A stretch of 64,000 nucleotides of DNA, from assembly GCA_903928445.1 (NCBI GenBank), contig CAIYRB010000145.1:62001-126000 (forward strand). Reading direction: 5' to 3'. The DNA is from an uncultured Pseudomonadota bacterium. GTDB lineage: Bacteria; Bdellovibrionota_B; Oligoflexia; Oligoflexales; CAIYRB01. The stretch's first letter is position 1. Each line of letters starts with the position of its first letter. A program made the position numbers and the translations under genes. Shown in pieces: positions 32,336-40,997 of this stretch. The notes under the pieces are model-generated. The model saw nothing but the letters and a program-made list of their open reading frames with translations, was not told where the DNA came from and did no database searches.

Positions 32336-34039
32336 GTGAAAAACTCGACGAAGGCCTCAATTAAAAAGCAGAGCATGATTGCCATCCTGATGGCATCGGT
32401 GGCTTGCGGTAATATGTCGCAGCTTATGCCGCACAAGAGTACGCATAGCAGCCTCCTCTCAAGGGCCGACGACGCTGGCAATGACGACGGTGTTTTACTG
32501 CCGTTGATCGACCGCAGCACGCCGATTATCGCCTCAGACGTGCCCTATCATGCCGTGTCCAATGAGGGTAGCGCCGCCGTCGGCTCCGTCATCTCGTCTC
32601 CGGACGCCAAGGAAATCGGCCTGGTCGGAGACTCTGGATACATTCCCGCGGCAGCTCCTGAGTTACCCCCTCCGGTTAGCCAAGGGGGTGGCTTCAATGG
32701 GGGCGCTAGCGACATGCCGCCGACACCGACCGGCAGCCTTCCCGCGCCAACCACTGAAGTACCGAGCGGCAGTGGACCGACGTCCCCCACGACCGCCACG
32801 ACCAGTCTGCCCTCTCCTTTTCCCGTCGATGCTCCTTCCGCCCAGCCGCCGCCTGTTAGCCCTAGCATGGGCACCAAGGCCACCACCGTTGATATCGCTC
32901 CAACCGCTGGCGCCTCGTCTGGTGTCGTGGCGCTGCTTGCAGCCATCGGCCAGATGCAGGCAGATTTAGCTAAAGCGATCGATGATTACGCGAGGAGCAA
33001 CCTATTCACCTTAAGAGATGGCCGTGCCGCTCGTGATAAGTTCACGCCAAATCATGTGGTTGGGACGCTGAGTCCATCCAGCTACCGATTTGCTACGCCG
33101 CTAGATAGCACCAATGGCCAACGCCTTGCTGAAGCCCTGATGTATCGTAACGCTGTTGATCGGATGATCTCCTCGGGTGATGTGCGAGCTGCGCAAAAGC
33201 ACCAGCTGGTCCGAGTGGCCGATGCTAGTTTGCAGTCCGCGGATCAGGCGATGGGTGCGTCAAAGCTCGATATGATCGAGTTTGGCATGCAACTGGCCTA
33301 CATGGCGTTGGACACAGTGGCTAGTGCAACGCCGCAAAAATGGGCTACAGAGGCTTATGAAAGCCTGACTGGATTTGATCCGGCAACGAATAGGCTAGTA
33401 TCCTCTCAGCTACGCGGTGCTGCGATGGTGGTGGCTGCTGGTGCAATCGGGACGGAGGTGGCCTTCTCGGTTGGTGTGGTGATGTCGGTAGCGGCGGGAG
33501 TTGCAGCGATAGCGACGATAGTTTATGCCGTGGATCATAGCGATGAGATCACAGCTGGGATTAAAGATGCGGTTACTGAGGCGGGTAAAGTTACTGATGC
33601 GGCTGGGAAGATAGGCCTGAGTAGAGCCCCTGATTTATCGAAGTTTGCAGACGATCTAATTCTCCCAAGTCGCAAGGACCATATATTAAATGGTGACAAG
33701 GATAAGGACGGTTTCTACAGTGGAGCCCACCTATACCCTGGCAAACCTGTGCGGCCGGGAGAGCACAAAACACTTTTTCCCAAGGAATGGGATGGCCAAA
33801 AGATTTTAGATGCGATTGAAGACGTAGTTACAGGTCCCGATACAAAATGGGAGCAGAGTTCAGGCAAACAAGGAGAGCGCTATACAACGAAAGGACGGCC
33901 TGTTCGCTGGGTAGGGATAGGGGTGGTTGATGGCATTGAAATAAAAGTCGTTCTGGAGCCGGATGGACAAGGAATTGTAACTGGATTTCCTTTGTCAGGT
34001 GCGGGTGTTACAGCAGTAGGAGATAAGAATGAAAATTGA
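32336..34039 (+). CDS. Lipoprotein-like polymorphic toxin with C-terminal EndoU-type nuclease domain
   Basis: AGGAG upstream; N-terminal signal; Pro-rich linker; Ala/Gly hydrophobic segment; C-term DHILNGDKDKDGFYSGAHLYPG...FPKEWDGQKILDAIEDVV...GIEIKVVLEPDGQGIVTGFPLSG matches the bacterial EndoU pattern. Confidence 0.8.
   Translation: MKNSTKASIKKQSMIAILMASVACGNMSQLMPHKSTHSSLLSRADDAGNDDGVLLPLIDRSTPIIASDVPYHAVSNEGSAAVGSVISSPDAKEIGLVGDSGYIPAAAPELPPPVSQGGGFNGGASDMPPTPTGSLPAPTTEVPSGSGPTSPTTATTSLPSPFPVDAPSAQPPPVSPSMGTKATTVDIAPTAGASSGVVALLAAIGQMQADLAKAIDDYARSNLFTLRDGRAARDKFTPNHVVGTLSPSSYRFATPLDSTNGQRLAEALMYRNAVDRMISSGDVRAAQKHQLVRVADASLQSADQAMGASKLDMIEFGMQLAYMALDTVASATPQKWATEAYESLTGFDPATNRLVSSQLRGAAMVVAAGAIGTEVAFSVGVVMSVAAGVAAIATIVYAVDHSDEITAGIKDAVTEAGKVTDAAGKIGLSRAPDLSKFADDLILPSRKDHILNGDKDKDGFYSGAHLYPGKPVRPGEHKTLFPKEWDGQKILDAIEDVVTGPDTKWEQSSGKQGERYTTKGRPVRWVGIGVVDGIEIKVVLEPDGQGIVTGFPLSGAGVTAVGDKNEN
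33386..33450 (+). repeat. Direct repeat copy 1 (inside the toxin gene)
   Basis: 65 bp acgaataggctagtatcctctcag...gtgcaatcgg; 4 mismatches to 34756-34820. Confidence 0.9.
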
Positions 34040-34274
34040 TGTAGTTAAGTTGATCAAAAAATTTGAAGGAAAGATTCCGCAAAAATATATTGATGAGGAT
34101 GTTTCTCTTGTACAGGCTAGTGAAAGCGCTATAGCACTGGAAAATTTATGCATGCAGATTGGTGATCATGAGCTCAAAATATCAGCTGATCTTTATGAAG
34201 AAATTAAAGCATTGTGCTTGTTCTTCGGGTCAAACTACTATGAAGATATTTTCGATCAAGTGGCCGGCACGTGA
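34029..34274 (+). CDS. Putative immunity protein (MafI-like) cognate to the EndoU toxin
   Basis: 81 aa, overlaps toxin 3' end by 11 nt; paralogous to the 34352-34600 product (FEGKIPxxxxDxxxxxxxAxESxIALENLCxQI). Confidence 0.75.
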   Translation: MKIDVVKLIKKFEGKIPQKYIDEDVSLVQASESAIALENLCMQIGDHELKISADLYEEIKALCLFFGSNYYEDIFDQVAGT

Positions 34275-34275
34275 C

Positions 34276-34344
34276 GAGCCAAATGGCGAAGGGATTATTA
34301 CCGCCTTTCCACTGAATGGCCCTGGAGTCACAACTATCCGTTAG
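34276..34344 (+). pseudogene. Remnant of a second EndoU toxin C-terminus
   Basis: EPNGEGIITAFPLNGPGVTTIR* aligns with EPDGQGIVTGFPLSGAGVTAVG at the end of the intact toxin. Confidence 0.75.
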
Positions 34345-34351
34345 AGGTCTT

Positions 34352-34600
34352 ATGAGTGCTAAATTAGACGAAATTATAAGATTGTTCGAAGGCAAGATTC
34401 CGAAAAATCAGCTTGATGATTACCTTTTATTCTCTAAGGCAGGCGAGGAGTCGATTGCTTTAGAAAATTTGTGTACGCAAATAGACGAGTATGGGATTAA
34501 AATATCTGCATCCGTCTTCGAAACAATCCGATCTGCCTGTGCATCTGAAGGACTGGATTCAAAATACTTTGAATGGCTGACAAATCTTGTTGATGATTAG
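34352..34600 (+). CDS. Second (orphan) immunity protein, paralog of 34029-34274
   Basis: MSAKLDEIIRLFEGKIPKNQLDDYLLFSKAGEESIALENLCTQIDEYGIKISASVFETIRSAC aligns with the first immunity protein. Confidence 0.75.
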   Translation: MSAKLDEIIRLFEGKIPKNQLDDYLLFSKAGEESIALENLCTQIDEYGIKISASVFETIRSACASEGLDSKYFEWLTNLVDD

Positions 34601-34755
34601 TAACGTCCCCAGTAGTCAGTTTCCTGTTCAAATTAATGAGAGCCGCAGAATCCAAGGCGTTCCCATGTAGTTAGGTAGGGGGCGGCCTAGTTGATTACGG
34701 CTCGAGCTCGGTCATGACGCATGGGATGATCAGCCAAGCTGATGCACTAGTGCTC

Positions 34756-34820
34756 ACGAATAAGCTAGTATCCTCTCAGCTACGCGGTGCGGCAATAGTG
34801 GTGGCTGCTGGTGCAATCGG
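34756..34820 (+). repeat. Direct repeat copy 2 (displaced toxin fragment)
   Basis: Encodes TNKLVSSQLRGAAIVVAAGAIG, matching toxin TNRLVSSQLRGAAMVVAAGAIG. Confidence 0.9.
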
Positions 34821-35108
34821 AAGCGGATGCCGCGAGGCGCCGTGACGTCAAATACAGTGCAACGACAAAACCCTAGCGATTCGGCTCAGCATGCCTGAGC
34901 AGATTTGTCCGTGTTGACTGTAGCGGATACTTAAGGTGGCGTTGGTGGCGCCTTGAGCGGGGTCTGGGACAGAACCCCGGATTGTGGTCGGGTAAACTGG
35001 ACGAGCTTCGAACCGACATTATCGCGCGGTATTTCTCTGCAACAACCTGAAACTACAAGGAATCTTTGGGGCGAATTGGGAATCGAAAGCGCCGATTTCA
35101 CGCCCCCG

Positions 35109-35417
35109 TCAAGCGGCATGCACAAACGTGATCTTCGCTTTATAACCAAGACAGGCGAGAATTCTGAGCATCAAGTCTGTTGAAACATCCTGTGTGTTGC
35201 GGTTCAAAATCGCCGTAACTCTGGACCGCGACGTACCCGACAACTTGGCAACCTCCGCGTGGGTCAATCCTTGCTGATCGACCACCTTAATAATCATGTT
35301 GTTAACCTTGCTCCGGACCTCGATTTCAACAGCGTCAGCAGGGGACAAGCCGAGAACTTGGGCAAGCTCCTCAGCGTTGTGAGCCACATAGCTTTTTCTC
35401 TTTTTAACCTTCTTCAT
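35109..35417 (-). CDS. higA: HTH antitoxin of type II TA module (HigA-like)
   Basis: XRE-type HTH QGLTHAEVAKLSGTSRSRVTAILN; overlaps the toxin gene. Confidence 0.85.
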   Translation of the reverse strand: MKKVKKRKSYVAHNAEELAQVLGLSPADAVEIEVRSKVNNMIIKVVDQQGLTHAEVAKLSGTSRSRVTAILNRNTQDVSTDLMLRILACLGYKAKITFVHAA

Positions 35418-35736
35418 TGAACATTTCCTTCAATCGTTTGGCCGCGACTTCAATTTCACGGTGCGGCGTCGTTTGCGTCTTCTTGACGAAGGCATGGAAG
35501 ACTAAGATGCCACGAGCCAGCTTGCATAAGTAAAAGACTCGGTAGGCTCCGGATGCATCCCTGACCCTAATTTCATCAACTCCGGACCCAACAGACGGCA
35601 TGGGACGGGCAAGCGGTAGGGTCAACGAGTGACCAGCTTGGAGATCTAGGATGGCCTTGCCAATTGCTTTACGCACATCCTCGGGGAATTTCCGGATGGA
35701 GTCTCTTGCTTTGGGGTGAAAGCGCGCAGGTTTCAT
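35404..35736 (-). CDS. higB: RelE/HigB-like (Gp49 family) toxin
   Basis: ARDSIRKFPEDVRKAIGKAILDLQAG...VDEIRVRDASGAYRVFYLCKLARGILVFHAFVKKTQTTPHREIEVA. Confidence 0.88.
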   Translation of the reverse strand: MKPARFHPKARDSIRKFPEDVRKAIGKAILDLQAGHSLTLPLARPMPSVGSGVDEIRVRDASGAYRVFYLCKLARGILVFHAFVKKTQTTPHREIEVAAKRLKEMFNEEG

Positions 35737-35744
35737 CGGCTGTG

Positions 35745-35766
35745 ATTGTCCCGGATCTGGGACAAT
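35745..35766. promoter_or_regulatory. Palindromic operator upstream of the TA operon
   Basis: ATTGTCCC GGATCT GGGACAAT, perfect 8-bp arms plus central GATC, 9 nt upstream of the toxin start codon. Confidence 0.7.
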
Positions 35767-35859
35767 TTGTCAAGACCGCTATTGCAAACTCAAAAAAACA
35801 GCCGAGTCCGATGCCATTGGTTCGAACTAGGCTTTGTCAATTATCTAATTTAATTAGTA

Positions 35860-35935
35860 TGGTCGAGCCGGCGAGATTCGAACTCGCGACCTCACGCACC
35901 CCAAGCGTGCGCGCTACCAACTGCGCTACGGCTCG
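35860..35935 (-). tRNA. tRNA-Pro (anticodon GGG), CCA encoded
   Basis: Reverse complement folds as CGAGCCG / GCGC-GCGC / CACGC-TTGGGGT-GCGTG / GCGAG-TTCGAAT-CTCGC / CGGCTCG-A-CCA. Confidence 0.93.
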
Positions 35936-36293
35936 ATTCAACCTAAAAATTCAGCCACAAAGTGACTAAAAACACAAGGGTCATGCTAGTTAACATGGCA
36001 TCTCATCTCGGTCAACAACAAGCCACCGCGCTCCCCTGATCGGTCGGAACGTGGACGCCTTGGCCTCCTCTGGTTATACTTATAGAGGCTCCGTCCGTGA
36101 GCCGCTTGTTTGGCCCTCTGCGCCGCCCTTTTATAGCTTCCTGGCACCCTACACCCGGCATTCTGCAGTCCCGTTCGCCTGCGCTCCGCGTTCCTGCTTC
36201 TGTTTCTGGCATGCCAATTCTAAGTAACCATAACCAACTCAGCCATCCTCATCCTGCATCTGAGCACCTAGTAACACCGGAGCCTCGTCCGCA

Positions 36294-37577
36294 GTGACCC
36301 CTCGCCTCAACAACCCGCCCAGCACGTCGCTGCGACCCAGAGGGTATCGGCGTGCCAATCAGCTTCTCGGTGCTGCCGTTCTCCTTTGCGCCTTCGCTGT
36401 TCCTTTGCCAGCCCGCGCCGCCATCTCCCCGTCCATTCTTGCCGCAGAAGACCGCCTCTTTCCGCGGCCCGACGTCGTCCGTAAACAGGTGCGCTTTTGG
36501 GAGAAGATCTTCTTCACCTATCCAGCCACCACCGTGATCGTCCACGAATCCACCGATCCAGACCGGATCATCGACGTCATCGATTACCGCGTCCCCTCAG
36601 GTCCCCATGCCACCAAATTGCCAGTGACTCGCAAAATGCGTGAAGCAGTTACAGTGCGCTACTTGCTCCGCTACAACAAGGCGGCTGATCGCTTTGCCAA
36701 GGAGCAGGCCGAGGCGGTTCGTTACGGACCGATTGAGCAGCGGCTGTTTGACGTCTATCACAGCGATGCGGTGCTACTCCAAAAGCTCTATACTGGTCAA
36801 ATCCGCTTGCGAGCGCAGACCGGGTTGGCCGACGATTTTCTTAGCGCCGCTAAATCGGCCCAAGCCTACCTGCCCTATATGGAGCAGATTTTTAGCCAGT
36901 ATGAGATCCCCAAACGCCTGACTCGCTTACCCTTTGTCGAATCGATGTTCAACCTGAAAGCACGGTCGAAAGTCGGTGCTTCAGGTATTTGGCAGTTTAT
37001 GCCTGGTACTGCGCGCAACTATATCTTTGTCAACAAGCTGGTCGATGAGCGAAATGCTCCAGAAAAAGCGACCCGGGCAGCGGCACAGTTTCTCCTCGGC
37101 AACTACCAGGAGCTTGGCAGCTGGCCATTGGCCATCACCGCCTATAATCATGGCAAAGAGGGTATGGCGCGAGCGTCACGCCAGCTCGCCACGCTGGACA
37201 TCGGCAGAATTATCGAAAACTACTCGGCGCCGTCGTTTGGCTTTGCTAGTCGCAACTTCTACGCTGAATTTCTCGCTGCTAGCAATGTCTATCAACGGTT
37301 GGTGCGCCTCCACCGCATCACCTCCGACGATGCGCCGGTGGCAACGGCCAACATCCTGCTGAAGACACCGATCTCGGTAGCTCAGCTTTTGGCACACACC
37401 CCACTCAAGAAACAACAGCTGCAAGACCTCAACCCATGCTTGCTACCGACAACATTGACCACCCATATCGATCGGCCGCTTCCAGCCTTTTATGAAATCA
37501 AGGTTCCTGTCAACCAGGCCGGGGCCATTCGCACCGCTTTGCAACTTCTCGATACTAACCGCTACGCGAAAAAATGA
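36294..37577 (+). CDS. Lytic murein transglycosylase (SLT/MltD-like)
   Basis: LPFVESMFNLKARSKVGASGIWQFMPGTARNY...AITAYNHGKEGMARA. Confidence 0.9.
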   Translation: MTPRLNNPPSTSLRPRGYRRANQLLGAAVLLCAFAVPLPARAAISPSILAAEDRLFPRPDVVRKQVRFWEKIFFTYPATTVIVHESTDPDRIIDVIDYRVPSGPHATKLPVTRKMREAVTVRYLLRYNKAADRFAKEQAEAVRYGPIEQRLFDVYHSDAVLLQKLYTGQIRLRAQTGLADDFLSAAKSAQAYLPYMEQIFSQYEIPKRLTRLPFVESMFNLKARSKVGASGIWQFMPGTARNYIFVNKLVDERNAPEKATRAAAQFLLGNYQELGSWPLAITAYNHGKEGMARASRQLATLDIGRIIENYSAPSFGFASRNFYAEFLAASNVYQRLVRLHRITSDDAPVATANILLKTPISVAQLLAHTPLKKQQLQDLNPCLLPTTLTTHIDRPLPAFYEIKVPVNQAGAIRTALQLLDTNRYAKK

Positions 37578-37584
37578 GGCATGT

Positions 37585-38361
37585 ATGGACGTCGCCGTAA
37601 ATCGCCAAAAGCTGAGCCCCAGGCCAGGATCCTTCATGCGATGCGTGCTTGCGGCCTTGCCCATGCTTATCGCTACATCGGCGCATGGCGCCGCACTCAA
37701 GGCGGTTGACACCGTACTTGATCGATTGGAAAAGCGCCTCTTAGACCAGGAGGCTGATGGCCTGACCTTTGGCGAACGGCAGAACGATCCCTCCTTTCTC
37801 CGCGTTCCTGAAGAGGCCGCACCAAAGAAATCCTATCGCTTCGGCAGTAGCAGGATCGAGGCAACACCCAAGCAAATCGAGCGGCTAAAGGACGTCGGTA
37901 AACTCGTTGGAGATCTGGAGTCCCAGGTTGACCAACTTGCCAGCAACGTGCAAAAGACCAAACAATCGGTCGTTGATGATGCGGCGATCGACAACTTCGT
38001 CACCCTAGCGGCCCAGCTCGGCGACACTGATGCCGCGGCGATTAAAAACCTCACCATCAAGCTTGATGGCTTTGAACTCTACGCCCTTTCCGATAGCTCG
38101 GGCCTGTGGCTTCCGAGCAAAAACCTGCCGATTTACGCCGGGCCGCTGCAGCCAGGGACGCACCGCGTGGACCTAGAAGTGCGCCTCGTCATGCGCCAAG
38201 TCCAAGACCTACCGCTCAATGGTGATATCTACCGTTTCATCAATAAGACCTTCGATATCACGGTCGCCGGCGCTCGCGGCAACGCGAGGTACATCATTGC
38301 CATTAAGGCCCCAGAGAAGCTTGGTGACACCGCCGATGCAACCTTAAAGGAAGCCATTTAA
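37585..38361 (+). CDS. Exported hypothetical protein of TPR/envelope cluster
   Basis: Signal peptide LAALPMLIATSAHGAA; stop/start overlap with the next gene. Confidence 0.6.
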   Translation: MDVAVNRQKLSPRPGSFMRCVLAALPMLIATSAHGAALKAVDTVLDRLEKRLLDQEADGLTFGERQNDPSFLRVPEEAAPKKSYRFGSSRIEATPKQIERLKDVGKLVGDLESQVDQLASNVQKTKQSVVDDAAIDNFVTLAAQLGDTDAAAIKNLTIKLDGFELYALSDSSGLWLPSKNLPIYAGPLQPGTHRVDLEVRLVMRQVQDLPLNGDIYRFINKTFDITVAGARGNARYIIAIKAPEKLGDTADATLKEAI

Positions 38362-40997
38362 TGCTCGCTCTGGTGGCTAAAACCTTGCCTGGCTGGCGTC
38401 GCGCTGCCTCCCTAGCGCTCCTGTGCGTGGCTGCCTTGGTGTCCGTGGCTCGTGCCGCGACTGAAGACGCAGTACCGCGTGATCCCCATGATGCAGGTCC
38501 AGCAGCCGAGCAAGTGCCTGCCAGCCCTGCCGCCGAGGAGCAAGATTTAAAAAGCAAAGAGCCTCCAGAACAAGCCGCGGTAACCTCCGAAGTCGCTACG
38601 GACGTGGTCAAGGCCGACGAACCCGCAGGTGAGAAAGGTGACGAGGACGAGAAGCCGCTTGAGGCGAAGGGTGAGGAGCAGCCTCTCACTCCTACCAGCG
38701 CGGCGCCTCAAGTGGTTCAGTCCGAGGCGCATCCAAGCGCGCCGCAGCCGGCGAAAAAATCACCGCCATCTGGCTTGCTCGCCGCTCCGGAAACGGAGTT
38801 GGCCTTGGCCAAAACCGAACTGGATAACCTCACTCGCCGCCTCGCCACGGCCAATCAACTCGCTGGTCGCCTCGGCCTAGGGCCGCAGACGGCATCGGCT
38901 GAACGGTCGTGGCGGAATGCGCAAAACTTTTTCGCGCACCAAGAGTGGGACTCTACGGTGCGTGAACTGAGTAACTACCTGAGTCAGACGCAAGTTCCGC
39001 AGATCAAGAACTACCTGCGGGCGCAGTTTATGCTCGGTCACTCCTACGAAGAGATGGGGTATAAGAGCAAGGGACTACGCGCCTACTTTCGCTATCTGGC
39101 GACGTTTCTTACCGCCAAGGAGCAAGACCATGCAGAATTAGTCGAGGTCCTACGCCGGATGATTCCCTTGGCGACTTCGGATGTCCAAGGTCAAAATGAG
39201 CTCCGGGAGCTGCTGGCTTCGGTGACCAGCCTGGAGCTGCCCAAAGAAGTGCAGCCCTTGGTCTATTTCTATGCCGCCAAGGCCGCCGCCAATAGCGCCG
39301 AGACGGCCCTGGCGCAAAGCTGGCTAGAGAATGCCGCTGCTGCACCCAATGAGCCTGTATTGAAGGCTAAAGCGCTTTATATGGAAGCCCTACTCGCCCT
39401 CGGTCGTAAGGACTTTGACCGGGCAAAGGATCTCCTGAGTGAGGTCATCCAAACCGATCAAGATGGTGCCAGCCGCGACCTCGCACGCCTTGCCTTGGCC
39501 CGCCTAGCGGTGCATCAAAAGGAGCGCGACACGGCCCTTAAGTATTACGCGCTGATAGGTGAAGCATCGACCGCGTTCAAGGCAGCGACGTTTGAAAGTA
39601 TCTATGTTCATCTCGATCTCAAGCAAGACTCCCTTGCACGCAGCAAGTCCTTACTTTATCTGGCGCGCTGGCCGGAGGGCGCCGATGCCTTACAGCTGCG
39701 CATGCTGATGGCTTATCTCGACATGCGGGCTGGTGACTTGGCATCTGCGACCACTTCGATTAAGGCCGCCGATAGCCGACTAAAGGACATCCATAGCTAT
39801 TTGACGACCAGGGTATCGGGCGCAAACAAGGTTAACCAAACGATGTTGACCGATCTGATGACTCTGACTGGTGGGCAGCTGCCACTCTCTCCTGCAGTTA
39901 AGGACGCGACCAAACTCTTTGGACGGCTCGCAGAGGTGACGCGTCGACTGGCTGATATTCGTGGACACATACGCAATATCTTGTTTACGATCGGCAGAGC
40001 CAATGTGGAACAGCTCCGGCCGTTTTGGGTCAATCGGGCCGAGCAGCTGGGTACGCTGGGTGAGGACCTGCTTAAGGTCGGTCAACGCCTGGTTGCGGCA
40101 GAAACCTTGCTCTATCAAAGCCGTCTGAGTCCCGTGGCGCAGCAGCAGCTAGGAGCCTCGGAAAAGCGGCGGTTTCGCCTGCTGACTCCTGCTGCCGCCA
40201 GCCACAGGCAGGTGCAAAACTGGGGGTCTTTTGCGGCGTTTGCCGAGCTGACGCGCAATCTGGCCACAGCTCAGGACAAATTATGGAATGCTCAAGCGCA
40301 GCTGACGGCAGCACGCTTCATCTCGGCCACCGCCAATAAAGGCGTGCCGAGTCCCAGGTCGAAGAACCTTGGCGAACTGACGACTAAAGTCACGCAACTG
40401 CGCGAGAGATTAGCCAAGGGCGTCGAAATGCTGCGACGGGCCCGTGTCGAGGAGTTAGCGGTCGCTAGTCCGCACCAGTCGACGGCAAAATTCATCGCGC
40501 AGTATGCTGCTTCCTTGCACGCCGAGTCCCAGATCCTAGGACGAGCTCGGGATGAGGTCACGACCACGGCACAAAAGCTAAGTGCCGAGGACGGGTCAAA
40601 GGCATGGGTACAGTGGGAGTTTCTGATGAAAGACCTGTTCCAGCAGCTGGGGGGCTTAGGTCAAGAAACAAAGTCTGGATTATCGACCCTGCTTGCCGAA
40701 CTCGACAGCGAAGAACGTGCCCATGGTGCCATGGAGCAACGTCTGAGGGAAACGGCTGGTATCCTTGAGGCCGAACTCGGTGTGTCGATGTCGGGCATTA
40801 TCGATCAATACTCGAGGGCCATCGATGCGCGCTTTGCCCGCAATCAGAAGTGGCAGGGCGATATTCATTGGCTTACGTTTAATAGCAAGGTTGACGAAGC
40901 GAAAAAGCTGCAGGACCAGACCGATCTTGAACAGCAGATTCTTCGCGATAATCTGCTCGATCTGCAACAAGGAGCGCTGTGGTCATGGCCAAAATAA
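38361..40997 (+). CDS. Large exported TPR-type protein
   Basis: Signal peptide then Glu/Ala/Pro-rich linker and TPR-like helices; overlaps flanking genes. Confidence 0.7.
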   Translation: MLALVAKTLPGWRRAASLALLCVAALVSVARAATEDAVPRDPHDAGPAAEQVPASPAAEEQDLKSKEPPEQAAVTSEVATDVVKADEPAGEKGDEDEKPLEAKGEEQPLTPTSAAPQVVQSEAHPSAPQPAKKSPPSGLLAAPETELALAKTELDNLTRRLATANQLAGRLGLGPQTASAERSWRNAQNFFAHQEWDSTVRELSNYLSQTQVPQIKNYLRAQFMLGHSYEEMGYKSKGLRAYFRYLATFLTAKEQDHAELVEVLRRMIPLATSDVQGQNELRELLASVTSLELPKEVQPLVYFYAAKAAANSAETALAQSWLENAAAAPNEPVLKAKALYMEALLALGRKDFDRAKDLLSEVIQTDQDGASRDLARLALARLAVHQKERDTALKYYALIGEASTAFKAATFESIYVHLDLKQDSLARSKSLLYLARWPEGADALQLRMLMAYLDMRAGDLASATTSIKAADSRLKDIHSYLTTRVSGANKVNQTMLTDLMTLTGGQLPLSPAVKDATKLFGRLAEVTRRLADIRGHIRNILFTIGRANVEQLRPFWVNRAEQLGTLGEDLLKVGQRLVAAETLLYQSRLSPVAQQQLGASEKRRFRLLTPAAASHRQVQNWGSFAAFAELTRNLATAQDKLWNAQAQLTAARFISATANKGVPSPRSKNLGELTTKVTQLRERLAKGVEMLRRARVEELAVASPHQSTAKFIAQYAASLHAESQILGRARDEVTTTAQKLSAEDGSKAWVQWEFLMKDLFQQLGGLGQETKSGLSTLLAELDSEERAHGAMEQRLRETAGILEAELGVSMSGIIDQYSRAIDARFARNQKWQGDIHWLTFNSKVDEAKKLQDQTDLEQQILRDNLLDLQQGALWSWPK

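Noticed and set aside
34696-34710. tacggctcga matching the tRNA 5' end near 34700
   Set aside because: Only about 10 bp and from the wrong end of the tRNA for an attachment site; likely chance.
35860-35935. tRNA-Pro as integration site of the toxin island
   Set aside because: No integrase gene and no duplicated tRNA 3' end found in the window; proximity alone is not enough.
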